Below are positions 26,683 to 36,118 of a stretch of DNA of 64,000 bases, piece after piece (position 1 is the first letter of the stretch; each line of letters begins with the position of its first letter). The stretch lies in the NCBI RefSeq assembly GCF_002095395.1, contig NZ_MJEI01000096.1, positions 93,785 to 157,784 of the forward strand, in the 5' to 3' direction. The stretch comes from Williamsia sp. 1135. GTDB taxonomy: Bacteria > Actinomycetota > Actinomycetes > Mycobacteriales > Mycobacteriaceae. A program made the translations under genes and the position numbers. The notes below the pieces were generated by a model. It saw nothing but the letters and a program-made list of their open reading frames with translations. It was not told where the DNA came from and did no database searches.

Positions 26683-28005
26683 GTGTCCGCCGAAACAGTG
26701 TCTGCCAATGGAAACGCAGCGGAGGCCAACGCCTCGTTCGTGTATCCCGGTGGAGAGATCAAGCTTCCCATCGTCAAGGCGACCGAGGGCAGCGACGGCG
26801 TCGGTTTGGGCAAGTTCCTTGCCGAGACCGGACTGACCACATTCGATGGTGGATTCGTCAACACCGCGTCGACCAAGTCCGCGATCACCTACATCGACGG
26901 TGATGCCGGCATCCTGCGTTACCGGGGTTACCCGATCGAGCAACTCGCCAAGGGTTCGAGCTTCCTCGAGGTGAGCTACCTGCTCATCAACGGTGAACTG
27001 CCGACCCCGTCCGAGCTCGCCGACTTCACGGACAAGATCCAGCGCCACACGCTGTTGCACGAGGACCTCAAACGGTTCTTCGACGGATTCCCGCGCAACG
27101 CACACCCCATGCCGGTGCTCTCCAGCGCGGTCAATGCGCTGAGCGCCTACTACCAGGACTCGCTGGATCCGAAAGACCCCGAGCAGGTCGAGCTTTCGAC
27201 GATCCGCTTGCTGGCGAAGCTGCCCACGATCGCTGCGTACGCGTACAAGAAGTCGGTCGGGCAGCCGTTCCTGTACCCGGACAACTCGCTCAACCTCGTC
27301 GAGAACTTCCTCCGGATGACCTTCGGCTTCCCGGCCGAGCCCTATGTCGTCAATCCGGATGTGGTCAAGGCCCTCGACATGCTGTTCATCCTGCATGCCG
27401 ATCACGAGCAGAACTGCTCGACTTCGACCGTGCGCCTCGTGGGCTCGTCGCAGGCCAACCTGTTCACGTCGATCTCCGGCGGGATCAACGCACTCTGGGG
27501 CCCGCTGCACGGCGGCGCCAACCAGGCCGTGCTCGAGATGCTCGACGAGATCAAGGCCTCCGGTGGCGACACCAAGGAGTTCATGAACAAGGTCAAGAAC
27601 AAGGAAGACGGCGTGAAGCTCATGGGCTTCGGGCACCGGGTGTACAAGAACTACGACCCGCGTGCCGCGATCGTCAAAGAGACTGCCGACCAGATCCTCG
27701 AACTCCTCGGAGTCAACGATGACCTGCTCGACATCGCCAAGGGGCTCGAGGAAGTGGCCCTGTCCGACGACTACTTCATCTCTCGCAAGCTGTACCCGAA
27801 TGTGGACTTCTACACGGGCTTGATCTACCGTGCGATGGGCTTCCCGACCCGGATGTTCACTGTGCTGTTTGCTCTGGGCCGGTTGCCCGGTTGGATCGCG
27901 CATTGGCGTGAGATGAACACCGACCCGACCGGAAAGATCGGCCGTCCGCGGCAGATCTACACCGGCTACACCGAACGCGACTACCTGAATATGGATCAAC
28001 GCTGA
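26683..28005 (+). CDS. gltA: Citrate synthase GltA
   Basis: 440 residues, the long type I bacterial citrate synthase. It opens with an N-terminal beta domain (LPIVKATEGSDGVGLGKFLAETGLTTFDGGF) and has NAHPMPVLS, ADHEQNCSTSTVRLVGSSQANLF, GPLHGGANQAVLEML, MGFGHRVYKNYDPRA (catalytic His) and the late YPNVDFYTGL with the catalytic Asp. GTG 26683 has GGGGAGGA upstream. A TAGGTT at 26580-26585 suggests a leader of about 90 nt. It is the main TCA-cycle entry enzyme, with CitA as the shorter paralogue. An FKBP gene follows after three bases. Confidence 0.96.
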   Translation: MSAETVSANGNAAEANASFVYPGGEIKLPIVKATEGSDGVGLGKFLAETGLTTFDGGFVNTASTKSAITYIDGDAGILRYRGYPIEQLAKGSSFLEVSYLLINGELPTPSELADFTDKIQRHTLLHEDLKRFFDGFPRNAHPMPVLSSAVNALSAYYQDSLDPKDPEQVELSTIRLLAKLPTIAAYAYKKSVGQPFLYPDNSLNLVENFLRMTFGFPAEPYVVNPDVVKALDMLFILHADHEQNCSTSTVRLVGSSQANLFTSISGGINALWGPLHGGANQAVLEMLDEIKASGGDTKEFMNKVKNKEDGVKLMGFGHRVYKNYDPRAAIVKETADQILELLGVNDDLLDIAKGLEEVALSDDYFISRKLYPNVDFYTGLIYRAMGFPTRMFTVLFALGRLPGWIAHWREMNTDPTGKIGRPRQIYTGYTERDYLNMDQR

Positions 28006-28008
28006 ACC

Positions 28009-28368
28009 ATGACTAAACCTGAGATCGAGTTCCCGCAAGGCCCTGCCCCAACCGAGCTGGTTGCCACCGACATCACCGTCGGTGAGGGCGCCGAAGCCGT
28101 CGCAGGCGGCATCGTCGACGTGCATTACGTCGGCGTCGAGTTCGAGACCGGTGAGGAGTTCGACTCTTCCTGGAACCGGGGCCAGTCGGCCAACTTCCCG
28201 CTCGACCGGCTCATTCCCGGCTGGCAAGAAGGCATTCCGGGTATGAAGGTCGGCGGACGCCGCCAGCTCATCGTGCCGCCATTGCTGGCATACGGCCCCG
28301 AAGGTGCCGGACACCGGTTGTCCGGCAAGACCCTGGTCTTCGTGATCGACCTCCTGGGCGTCGGCTAG
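28009..28368 (+). CDS. FKBP-type peptidyl-prolyl cis-trans isomerase
   Basis: 119 residues, a single FKBP domain with no signal peptide: VDVHYVGVEFETGEEFDSSWNRGQ, FPLDRLIPGWQEGIPGMKVGGRRQLIVPP and AYGPEGAGHRLSGKTLVFVIDLL are the standard active-site blocks. It catalyses prolyl isomerisation in protein folding. The start is three bases after the gltA stop, so it is cotranscribed with citrate synthase, as in related actinobacteria. A perfect hairpin terminator follows. Confidence 0.95.
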   Translation: MTKPEIEFPQGPAPTELVATDITVGEGAEAVAGGIVDVHYVGVEFETGEEFDSSWNRGQSANFPLDRLIPGWQEGIPGMKVGGRRQLIVPPLLAYGPEGAGHRLSGKTLVFVIDLLGVG

Positions 28369-28391
28369 ACCCGAGTCAACAGTTCTTCCTC

Positions 28392-28420
28392 ATGCCCTGC
28401 GCGGTTCACGCGCAGGGCAT
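28392..28420 (+). terminator. Terminator after gltA-fkbP
   Basis: Perfect 12-bp stem ATGCCCTGCGCG (28392-28403) with CGCGCAGGGCAT (28409-28420) and a 5-nt loop, 24 bases after the FKBP stop and just before the next leaderless promoter. Short T tract only, typical for high-GC hosts. Confidence 0.8.
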
Positions 28421-28444
28421 TTGGCGTCGGGATAGATTTGCAGG

Positions 28445-30007
28445 GTGATCGCGAACCCCTTCGTCTACGAGATCAACACCTGGCCGTGGCTGCATGACGT
28501 CGGCGAGCGATGTGGCCGCGCCGTCGGGCTCGGTGCGGTGCCCGGCGAGGAGTGGGATGCCATCGCGGCGACCGGCTGCGACGCCGTCTGGCTGATGGGT
28601 GTGTGGCGTCGGAGCCCGGCCGGTGTTGCGATCGCCCTGTCCGACAACGCGCTCGTCGACACCTTCGGCGAAGCCCTGCCGGACTACACGTCCGAGGACG
28701 TGGTCGGCTCCCCGTACGCGGTCCGCGAATACGTGGTCGACGACCATCTGGGAGGTCCGGCCGGACTCGCCCGCGCCCGAGAGGAGTTGGCGCAGCGCGG
28801 GTTGTCGCTGATCCTCGATTTCGTGCCGAATCATGTGGCCGCCGACCACCCCTGGGTGGCCGCCCATCCCGAGGTCTTCATCCACGGCACGGCCGATGAA
28901 CTGCAGCAGGATCCGTTGTCCTATCTCGAGGTCGACGGGCAGGTCCTCGCGAACGGGAAAGACCCCTACTTCGCGGCGTGGACGGACGTGGTCCAGCTCA
29001 ATGCGTTCTCACCGCTGCTCCGGACGGCGGCCATCGAGACGCTGCTCCAGATCGCATCGCAGTGCGACGGTGTCCGCTGCGATATGGCGATGCTGATGAT
29101 GAACGACGTCTTCGCCAGAACCTGGGGCGACCGTGCCGGACCCAGACCACGAAACGAGTACTGGCCAGTGGTCATTCGGGCCGTTCGACGTGAGCACCCG
29201 GAGTTCGTGTTCGTCGCGGAGGCCTACTGGGATCTCGAGGCCGGGCTGCAGGATCAGGGATTCGACTACTGCTACGACAAGGGTCTGTACGACAAGTTGG
29301 TGGCGCACGACGGCGCTGACCCGGTGCGTGGTCTGCTGGCCGACGACCGTCGGTATCAGCGCGGACTGATCCGGTTCCTCGAAAATCACGACGAGCCGCG
29401 TGCTGCAGCGGTGTTCGACGATGACCAGCAACGTGTCGCAGCGGTGGCAGCATTCACGACGCTGGGAGCCCGGTTGATTCACGACGGGCAGCTGCAGGGC
29501 CGGACCACGCGACTGCCCGTGCAATTGGGACGGTATCCCCACCAAGCGGATGACGGAGAGCTCGCCGATTTCTATCGACGATTGCTCGCGGTGGTGCACG
29601 ACAACACCTTCCGGACGGGACGATGGGAACTCTGCGATACCCGCGGCTGGCCCGACAACCCGACGTCGCAGGACCTGATCGCGTGGACGTGGACGGGCTC
29701 GACAGGAGACGAAGCGAAGCGGAGCTCGACCTATTCGGGAGACGAAGCGAAGCGGAGCTCGACCTATTCGTCACGGTGGCTCGTTGTGGTCAACCTGAGT
29801 GCGGAGACAGCCAGTGCAGCGGTGAGTATCGACTGGGACGATCTGCGCGGCAGGGAGTTCGAGCTGGTCGACGACACCAGGGACCTGCGGTTCATCCGAA
29901 AGGGCGACGACTTGCGGAGGGGAATGTTCGTCGAACTCGGCCCATGGCTGTGGCATCTGCTGCGCATCGACCCGATCGATTCGGCATCATCTGAGGAGCA
30001 CGCGTGA
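28445..30007 (+). CDS. GH13 alpha-amylase-family glycosidase
   Basis: 520 residues. TIM-barrel GH13 signatures: LILDFVPNHVA (region I), GVRCDMAML with the nucleophile Asp at about 213 (region II), FVFVAEAYWD with the acid/base Glu at about 259 (region III) and FLENHDEPR with the third Asp near 315 (region IV). No signal peptide, so cytosolic. GTG 28445 follows TAGATT (28433-28438) by six bases: leaderless. Near residues 420-442 an 11-residue unit GDEAKRSSTYS is duplicated. Its stop overlaps the start of the GH63-like gene, implying joint action on an alpha-glucan or glycoside; the substrate is unknown. Confidence 0.87.
   Translation: MIANPFVYEINTWPWLHDVGERCGRAVGLGAVPGEEWDAIAATGCDAVWLMGVWRRSPAGVAIALSDNALVDTFGEALPDYTSEDVVGSPYAVREYVVDDHLGGPAGLARAREELAQRGLSLILDFVPNHVAADHPWVAAHPEVFIHGTADELQQDPLSYLEVDGQVLANGKDPYFAAWTDVVQLNAFSPLLRTAAIETLLQIASQCDGVRCDMAMLMMNDVFARTWGDRAGPRPRNEYWPVVIRAVRREHPEFVFVAEAYWDLEAGLQDQGFDYCYDKGLYDKLVAHDGADPVRGLLADDRRYQRGLIRFLENHDEPRAAAVFDDDQQRVAAVAAFTTLGARLIHDGQLQGRTTRLPVQLGRYPHQADDGELADFYRRLLAVVHDNTFRTGRWELCDTRGWPDNPTSQDLIAWTWTGSTGDEAKRSSTYSGDEAKRSSTYSSRWLVVVNLSAETASAAVSIDWDDLRGREFELVDDTRDLRFIRKGDDLRRGMFVELGPWLWHLLRIDPIDSASSEEHA
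29705..29770 (+). repeat. 33-bp perfect tandem repeat inside GH13 gene
   Basis: Two adjacent identical 33-mers (29705-29737 and 29738-29770), starting GGAGACGAAGCGAAGCGGAG. The length is a multiple of three, so 11 residues (GDEAKRSSTYS) are duplicated in frame, in a loop before the C-terminal beta domain. Confidence 0.95.
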
Positions 30008-32679
30008 ACGAGCACCGTAAACCACCGACCGGCACCGTCGAACACGGGAGACTGGCGGAGGCCACCGGCCGTCTCGAGGACGGATTGCACGACGCGAACC
30101 CCTGGTATGAGTGGGGTCCGTACTTGTCCGAACGGGCCTGGGGGACGGTCCGTGAAGACTATTCGGACTCCGGCGACGCGTGGTCGTACTTCCCCCATGA
30201 CCACGCGCGGTCCCGGGCCTATCGCTGGAACGAAGACGGCATGGCCGGGATCTCCGACATCAGCCATGACTTCTGTCTGGCGTTGTCGTTGTGGAACGGG
30301 GTCGATCCGATCCTCAAGGAAAGGATGTTCGGTCTCACCGGACCGCAGGGCAACCACGGCGAAGACGTCAAGGAGTACTGGTGGTATCTCCAAGGTCTGC
30401 CGAGTCATGCTCTGCTGCAATGGCGTTACCACTACCCCCAGGCGGAGTTCCCGTACGCGGACCTGATCGCGGAGAACGCCAGACGCGGCCGGGAGGACTT
30501 CGAGTACGAGTTGCTCGACACCGGAATCTTCGACGACAAGCGGTTCTGGATCGTCGACGTCACCTACGCGAAGGCGAGCGCGACCGATCTTCTGATGCAG
30601 GTCGATGTCACCAACAACGGACCCGACGACGCGACCATCGATGTGCTGCCGACCGGATGGTTCCGCAATTCCTGGCGGGCGGGCGGCAATTCGGAGATTC
30701 CGGGATTGTCGTTCACCGGCGACGCGGTGGTCCTCGATCACCATCGCCTCGGTGGATACCGGCTGCAAGCCGCCGCTGCGAGCGATGGCACACAACCGGA
30801 AGTCCTGTTCTGCGACAACGAGACCAACATCCCGAAGATCTTCGGTGGGGACCCGATCACGGCCTACCCCAAGGACGGCATCAACGACCACGTGGTGTCC
30901 GGTGCCGCCACCGTCAACCCGGACCGCACCGGCACCAAGGCGGCGTGGCACTACCGGCTGACGGTCCCGTCGGGGCAGACGGTGCAGCTCCGGCTCCGGC
31001 TTTCCGACGCCGATTCCGCCGACCGCGACACCGATTGGGCAGGAACCGCATTCGAGGAGACGCAGGCCGAACGGCAGGCGGACGCCGATGAGTTCTACGC
31101 CGCGCTCGCTCCCGACGACATCGACACCGAACGGATGCGGATCGTCACCCAGGCCAGTGCCGGGCTGATCTGGAGCAAACAGATGTACTCCTACGACGTG
31201 AGCCGCTGGCTCGACGGCGACCCGGGAGAACCGGCACCGCCGGCCGGTCACAAGACCGTGCGCAACGAGGGCTGGCGGCACCTGGACGCCCGGGACATCC
31301 TCGCCATGCCCGACCCCTGGGAGTACCCGTGGTTCGCCGCGTGGGATCTGGCTTTTCACACCATCCCGTGGGCTCATCTGGATCCGGCATTCGCCAAATA
31401 TCAGCTCGTCGTGCTGCTGCGGGAATGGTTCCAACATCCCAACGGTGCACTACCGGCCTACGAATGGAACTTCGACGACGTCAACCCGCCGGTCCATGCG
31501 CTGGCGGCGCTGCGGGTCTTCATCATCGACGGCGGCACCGACGTACAGTTCCTCGAGCGGGTCTTCCAGAAATTACTGCTCAACTTCACCTGGTGGCTCA
31601 ACAGGGAAGATCCCCAGGGCAACAACATCTTCGGAGGCGGATTCCTCGGCCTCGACAACATCAGCCCGGTCGACCGGTCACACCTGTCACCCGGCGCTAC
31701 GCTGGAACAGTCCGATGGCACGGGCTGGATGGCGTTCTATTCGGCCGCCATGCTGAGCATCGCCCAACATCTCGCCGACACCGATTCGGTGTACGACGAC
31801 ATGGTCATCAAGTTCCTCGAGCAGTTCGCGCTGATCGGGGAGGCCCTCGAGAAGTCGGGGCTGTATGACCGAGAAGATGGCTTCTTCTACGACCGGTTCA
31901 CCGACTCCGCGGGCAATACCTCGGCCATCAAGGTGCAATCCCTGGTCGGGGTCATCCCGGCGTTGGCCGCGGCCACGGTGTCACTCGACGACGCGACCCG
32001 GGCGCAGCAACTGCGCAAGCGATTTCAACGGCGGTTCACCAACGTCGCGAAACGCGAGAAGCGATCCTGGCGATTCCGGACCGACGCGGCCGGCCACACC
32101 CGGATACTTCTGTCAGTGCTGAACTCCGACCAGCTACAGCGGCTGTTGCACACCGTGTTCGACGAGAAAGCGATGCTCTCGCCGTACGGCCTGCGGTCGG
32201 TGTCGAAGAAGTACGAGGTGCCGTACGTCCTGCCCAACGAGGCGGGTGCCGTGATCGACTACGAGCCGGCCGAATCACGAACCGCGATGTTCGGTGGCAA
32301 CTCGAACTGGCGCGGCCCGATCTGGTTCCCGATCAACTACCTCGCCATCCGAGCGATGGTGCAATACGGGCGGTTCTTCGGAGAAGAGACCAGGATTCAC
32401 TATCCGATCGGATCGGACGATGAACTCAGCTTCTTCGAGATCGCGCACGACATGGCCGAACGCCTCATCTCCATCTGGCTACCCGATGCGAACGGCAGAC
32501 GCCCCGTCTACGGCGGGACCGGAATCCTCCAGACAGACCCGGCCTGGAAAGACAACCTGTTGTTCAACGAGTACTTCCACGGCGACAACGGAGCCGGACT
32601 GGGGGCCGGCCACCAGACCGGGTGGACGGCGTTGGTGATCGATTTGTTGCTGCGTCCGCCGAACAGGTCGCACCATTGA
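30004..32679 (+). CDS. GH63/MGH1-like glucosidase
   Basis: 891 residues, cytosolic. The N-terminal region ([23 protein letters not shown]) and the beta-sandwich part are followed by an (alpha/alpha)6 barrel with [28 protein letters not shown]-like HALAALRVF, and late [16 protein letters not shown] and [22 protein letters not shown], as in MGH1-like/GH63 proteins (yeast glucosidase I and bacterial mannosylglycerate or glucosylglycerate hydrolase group). GTG 30004 overlaps the GH13 stop (GTGA), so the two enzymes are coupled. The substrate may be a compatible solute or storage glucan; this is inference. Confidence 0.82.
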   Translation: MNEHRKPPTGTVEHGRLAEATGRLEDGLHDANPWYEWGPYLSERAWGTVREDYSDSGDAWSYFPHDHARSRAYRWNEDGMAGISDISHDFCLALSLWNGVDPILKERMFGLTGPQGNHGEDVKEYWWYLQGLPSHALLQWRYHYPQAEFPYADLIAENARRGREDFEYELLDTGIFDDKRFWIVDVTYAKASATDLLMQVDVTNNGPDDATIDVLPTGWFRNSWRAGGNSEIPGLSFTGDAVVLDHHRLGGYRLQAAAASDGTQPEVLFCDNETNIPKIFGGDPITAYPKDGINDHVVSGAATVNPDRTGTKAAWHYRLTVPSGQTVQLRLRLSDADSADRDTDWAGTAFEETQAERQADADEFYAALAPDDIDTERMRIVTQASAGLIWSKQMYSYDVSRWLDGDPGEPAPPAGHKTVRNEGWRHLDARDILAMPDPWEYPWFAAWDLAFHTIPWAHLDPAFAKYQLVVLLREWFQHPNGALPAYEWNFDDVNPPVHALAALRVFIIDGGTDVQFLERVFQKLLLNFTWWLNREDPQGNNIFGGGFLGLDNISPVDRSHLSPGATLEQSDGTGWMAFYSAAMLSIAQHLADTDSVYDDMVIKFLEQFALIGEALEKSGLYDREDGFFYDRFTDSAGNTSAIKVQSLVGVIPALAAATVSLDDATRAQQLRKRFQRRFTNVAKREKRSWRFRTDAAGHTRILLSVLNSDQLQRLLHTVFDEKAMLSPYGLRSVSKKYEVPYVLPNEAGAVIDYEPAESRTAMFGGNSNWRGPIWFPINYLAIRAMVQYGRFFGEETRIHYPIGSDDELSFFEIAHDMAERLISIWLPDANGRRPVYGGTGILQTDPAWKDNLLFNEYFHGDNGAGLGAGHQTGWTALVIDLLLRPPNRSHH

Positions 32680-32800
32680 GCTTTCTGCTTGTTTTGCTCG
32701 GGTGAGGTCTGCGTGCCGTCGTTTCCGCCGAGCGTGCCGTTTCGAGGCAGGCGGACACGGGTAGGACTCTTCCTGTGAGCGTTTTCGGCAGGATGGTGTG

Positions 32801-34150
32801 ATGAGCGAACAACCGATCGTCCTGTGGTTACGGCGCGACCTGCGCCTCAGTGATCTGCCCCCGTTGCTGACAGCGCAGGGACGGCAGGTGCTGGCGTGCT
32901 TCGTCCTCGACCCCACGCTCGAGGCGTCGTCAGGTGACCGCCGATTGTCATTTCTCTACGACTCGCTGCGCGACATCGAGGACCAACTCGACGGATCGTT
33001 GCTCGTCGTGCGCGGCGAAGCAGAGAAGGTCATCCCGAAAATCGTGAAGGCCGTCGACGCCGAGGCCGTGCACATCAGCGCGGATTACTCGCCGTACGGC
33101 ATGCGCCGCGATGACAAGGTGAAGGAGGCTCTGGGCGACATTCCTCTCAGAGCCGAGGGTTCGCCCTACGCGGTCGCGCCCGGCCGCGTCCTCAAGGACG
33201 ACGGCGAGCGATACCGGGTGTTCACCCCGTACTTCCGCAAGTGGCGTGAGCACGGTTGGCGCGACCCAGCGGACACCGGCGTCGACAGCGCGACGTGGAT
33301 CGAACCTGGTGACGTATCGGGGATCCGCTCCATCAAGATCCCAAAGTCCAAGGGTGAGTTGGACATCCCTGCCGGCGAAAGGGCCGCGTACGCGCGATTC
33401 GCCGAGTTCATGGCAGACGACATCAGCGGGTACGACGACGACAGGAATCGCCCCGACCACGCGTCGACCAGCCGGATGTCGGCATACCTCAAGTTCGGCA
33501 ACATTCACCCGCGCGCCCTTCTCGCCGAACTCGAGAACGGCGAAGGCAAAGGTCGTGCGGCGTACATCCGCGAGCTGGCGTTCCGGGACTTCTACGCAGA
33601 CGTCCTGCATCAGCGTCCCGACAGCAGTTGGTGGAACCTGAACAAGAAATTCGATGCCATCGAACATGATTCGGGCAAGGACGCTGATGCTGACTTCGAT
33701 GCCTGGCGCGAAGGCAAAACCGGCTTCCCGATCGTCGACGCCGGGATGAGACAGCTGTCGGGTAGTGGTTTCATGCACAACCGGCTGCGAATGATCGTCG
33801 GCTCATTCTTGGTCAAAGACCTGCACCTGCCGTGGCAACGCGGAGCCGCCTGGTTCCTTGATCAACTCACCGACGGCGACATGGCGAGCAACCAGCATGG
33901 CTGGCAGTGGGTGGCCGGCTGCGGCACCGACGCTGCGCCCTACTTTCGCGTCTTCAACCCGACCACCCAAGGCAAGAAGTTCGATCCCTCGGGTGACTAC
34001 GTGCGTCGCTGGGTGCCGGAACTGCGCGAGATCAAGGGCTCCGCGGTGCACGAGCCGGGCGATGCACGACCCGACGACTACCCCGAGCCGATCGTCGATC
34101 ACAAGACTGAACGTCAGGTTGCCCTGGACCGATACAAGAGCCTGTCTTAG
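32801..34150 (+). CDS. phr: Deoxyribodipyrimidine photolyase
   Basis: 449 residues. The N-terminal alpha/beta antenna domain (VLWLRRDLRLSDLPPLL) and the C-terminal FAD domain (DHASTSRMSAYLKFGNIHPRALL; ELAFRDFYADVL; GFPIVDAGMRQLSGSGFMHNRLRMIVGSFLVKDL; GDMASNQHGWQWVAGCGTDAAPYFRVFNP) are complete and typical of class I CPD photolyases. It repairs UV pyrimidine dimers using blue light. ATG 32801 is preferred over GTG 32798; AGGA lies about eight bases upstream. It stands alone and converges with an enoyl-CoA hydratase gene. Confidence 0.93.
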   Translation: MSEQPIVLWLRRDLRLSDLPPLLTAQGRQVLACFVLDPTLEASSGDRRLSFLYDSLRDIEDQLDGSLLVVRGEAEKVIPKIVKAVDAEAVHISADYSPYGMRRDDKVKEALGDIPLRAEGSPYAVAPGRVLKDDGERYRVFTPYFRKWREHGWRDPADTGVDSATWIEPGDVSGIRSIKIPKSKGELDIPAGERAAYARFAEFMADDISGYDDDRNRPDHASTSRMSAYLKFGNIHPRALLAELENGEGKGRAAYIRELAFRDFYADVLHQRPDSSWWNLNKKFDAIEHDSGKDADADFDAWREGKTGFPIVDAGMRQLSGSGFMHNRLRMIVGSFLVKDLHLPWQRGAAWFLDQLTDGDMASNQHGWQWVAGCGTDAAPYFRVFNPTTQGKKFDPSGDYVRRWVPELREIKGSAVHEPGDARPDDYPEPIVDHKTERQVALDRYKSLS

Positions 34151-34167
34151 GGCCCGTTCGACGGGGG

Positions 34168-34917
34168 CTACCGGGCTTTCCATTCCGGCGGCCGCTTCTC
34201 GAAGAAAGCATCGATGCCTTCGCGCATGTCGTCGGACGCGAGAATCTTCTCCTGCGCCCGCCCTGTCGCCACCCAGCCGGCAGCGTCGGCCGTTTCGTAC
34301 TGTTCGTTCAGCGCAGCCAGCGTCGCGCGTACGGCAACGGGCCCTGAGGCGTTGATGTCGTCGGCGAGCACCTGGGCGTCCATCAGTGCCTGCCCCGGCT
34401 CGCTGACCACGTTCACCAGCCCCAAGTCGTACGCCCGCTGCGCTGTCAGCCCCGCGCCGGTGATCAGCAGTTGCCGTGCGATGTTGGGCGGCAGCGCGCG
34501 GGTGACCCGGAAAAGCGCCCCGGAGGTGGCGACGAGACCACGCGGGGTCTCGGGTAGGGCCATCCGCGCTGTCGTGGAAGCGACGATGAGGTCGCAGGCC
34601 AGCGCGATCTCGAGCCCTCCACCCATGCACGGACCCTCGACCGCAGCGATCAGCGGTTTGATCCGCTGACGTCGGATGACGCCGTATTCGCCACCACGGT
34701 CGGTACGGGCCCCGGCGCAGTCTTTCAGGTCCGTGCCCGCGCAGAAGACGTTCGGTGTGCCAGTGATGATCCCCGCCCACAGCGAGTCGTCGTCATCGAG
34801 TCGGTCGAGGGCTGCGCTGATCCCAAGCGCCATCTCCACGTTGATGGCGTTTCGTTTGCCCTCCCGGTCCAGGTGGACGATCAGGGTGCGGCCCAGGACC
34901 TCTTCACGAATCGGCAT
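34168..34917 (-). CDS. Enoyl-CoA hydratase/isomerase family protein
   Basis: 249 residues of the crotonase fold: HLDREGKRNAINVEM, FCAGTDLKD (first oxyanion-hole strand), CMGGGLEIALACDLIVAS (second), and ETPRGLVATSGALFRVTRALP. The first catalytic Glu of hydratases is not obvious in the EGPCMGGG segment, so isomerase or another crotonase activity is possible. ATG 34917 lies six bases after TACGTT (34929-34924): leaderless. It stands between the photolyase and the ABC substrate-binding gene without coupling to either. Confidence 0.88.
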   Translation of the reverse strand: MPIREEVLGRTLIVHLDREGKRNAINVEMALGISAALDRLDDDDSLWAGIITGTPNVFCAGTDLKDCAGARTDRGGEYGVIRRQRIKPLIAAVEGPCMGGGLEIALACDLIVASTTARMALPETPRGLVATSGALFRVTRALPPNIARQLLITGAGLTAQRAYDLGLVNVVSEPGQALMDAQVLADDINASGPVAVRATLAALNEQYETADAAGWVATGRAQEKILASDDMREGIDAFFEKRPPEWKAR

Positions 34918-34957
34918 GCACGAAACGTATCAAGCGGCCCGGCGCGTGGCCCCCGAG

Positions 34958-36016
34958 TCAGATGGCCTTCTTGAGGTCCGGGTTCTCGGCGTAGACCTCC
35001 TGGATGAGCGACATGTCGAACAGCTGCTCCGCGGTGATCTCGTAGCCGGCTTTGGCCAGTGCCTCGATGTTCAGGTCGATCAGCGCGGGCGTCATGGTCA
35101 GCAGTCCGTTGGCCTTGCTGTCGTCGTTGACGATCAGCAGATTCTGGGCCTCGGCCTCCTTGGTCTGTTCACCGATCTCGAGCCCGAGGTCTTTGCCGTA
35201 TTTGGTGACCGCGAGTTCCGCGGATTTCGCGGGATCGGCCACCGCGTCGTACCAGCCCTGGATGTCGGCTTTCAGGAACGCCTTGAGCTTGTCGCGCTCG
35301 TTGTCGATGGTCTCCTGCCGGACCACGAGGGTCTCGGCGACCAGCGGCAGGTTGAAGTCGGCGAACAGGAAGTTGGCGTTCGGGAAACCGCCCTCGGCCA
35401 GCGTGATCGGTTCGTTCGTCACGTACGACACCCAGCCGTCGACCTCTCCGGTGGTCAGCGGGGTCGGGTCGTACTGGACGGTAATCTTCTGGACGTCGGA
35501 CTCGACCATTCCGTTGGCGGTCAGCAGCGCCTTGAAGACGTTCTCGTTGGACGCCTGGACCCCGATCTTCTTGCCCTTCATCTCTTGCGGCGACAGGATC
35601 GGCGTCTGTGCGCCGGAGACGATGCAGAAGGGATTCTTCTGGAAGGTCGCGGCGATGGTCTTGAGAGCGGCGCCCTGCAGGATGACCGGCGCCGTGAGTT
35701 GCGGTGCGGTCATTCCGATCCACACCTTGTTCGACGTCAGGCCGGTTTCGACGCCGGTGCCCGGGCCGCCGCCGGTGATGAGGTCGGGGGTACCGAGACC
35801 CGCTGCCTCGTAGTAGCCGTTCTCGATGGCGAAGTACTCGCCCGCGAACTCGATGTTCTTCTGCCACGACAGCTGCACCTTCGGGTTGGTGGCAGAGTCA
35901 CCACCGCTGTCGCTGCTGCCGGAACTACAGGCGGCGAGAACGCTCGCGCTGCCCACGGCGCCGCCGGCGATCATTGAATACCGAAGGAAGGACCGGCGGT
36001 CGAACGTATAGGCCAT
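34958..36016 (-). CDS. NitT/TauT/THI5-type ABC substrate-binding lipoprotein
   Basis: 352 residues. The N-terminus has a twin-arginine motif (DRRSFLRY) followed by a lipobox LAAC, so it is probably a Tat-exported lipoprotein. The mature part is NMT1/THI5-like: VQLSWQKNIEFAGEYFAIENGYYEAAGL, GGGPGTGVETGL, KIGVQASNENVFKALL. Related proteins bind pyrimidines, riboflavin, sulfonates or other nitrogenous compounds. ATG 36016 has AAGGAG upstream. It follows two permeases and an ATPase, completing the importer. A GlnR-like box before the ATPase gene suggests a nitrogen-containing substrate. Confidence 0.88.
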   Translation of the reverse strand: MAYTFDRRSFLRYSMIAGGAVGSASVLAACSSGSSDSGGDSATNPKVQLSWQKNIEFAGEYFAIENGYYEAAGLGTPDLITGGGPGTGVETGLTSNKVWIGMTAPQLTAPVILQGAALKTIAATFQKNPFCIVSGAQTPILSPQEMKGKKIGVQASNENVFKALLTANGMVESDVQKITVQYDPTPLTTGEVDGWVSYVTNEPITLAEGGFPNANFLFADFNLPLVAETLVVRQETIDNERDKLKAFLKADIQGWYDAVADPAKSAELAVTKYGKDLGLEIGEQTKEAEAQNLLIVNDDSKANGLLTMTPALIDLNIEALAKAGYEITAEQLFDMSLIQEVYAENPDLKKAI

Positions 36017-36118
36017 CTGAGGACTCCTTGTGTTGAGCTGCTTCGAAAGACGGTAGGGCGGCCTGGTTTCAGCCAGATTTCGCGCGCGGATTGCTTTGTT
36101 ACGTAATCGGGTTCGCCG

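Noticed and set aside
26578..28314. 578-codon minus-strand open frame
   Set aside because: Antisense to gltA and the FKBP gene, which are unmistakable.
29764..31437. 557-codon minus-strand open frame
   Set aside because: Antisense to the GH13/GH63-like genes; no recognisable protein.
36017..36118. GTTAC/GTAAT words upstream of the ABC lipoprotein as another GlnR site
   Set aside because: Half-sites do not keep the six-base spacing; only the box at 38667-38693 does.
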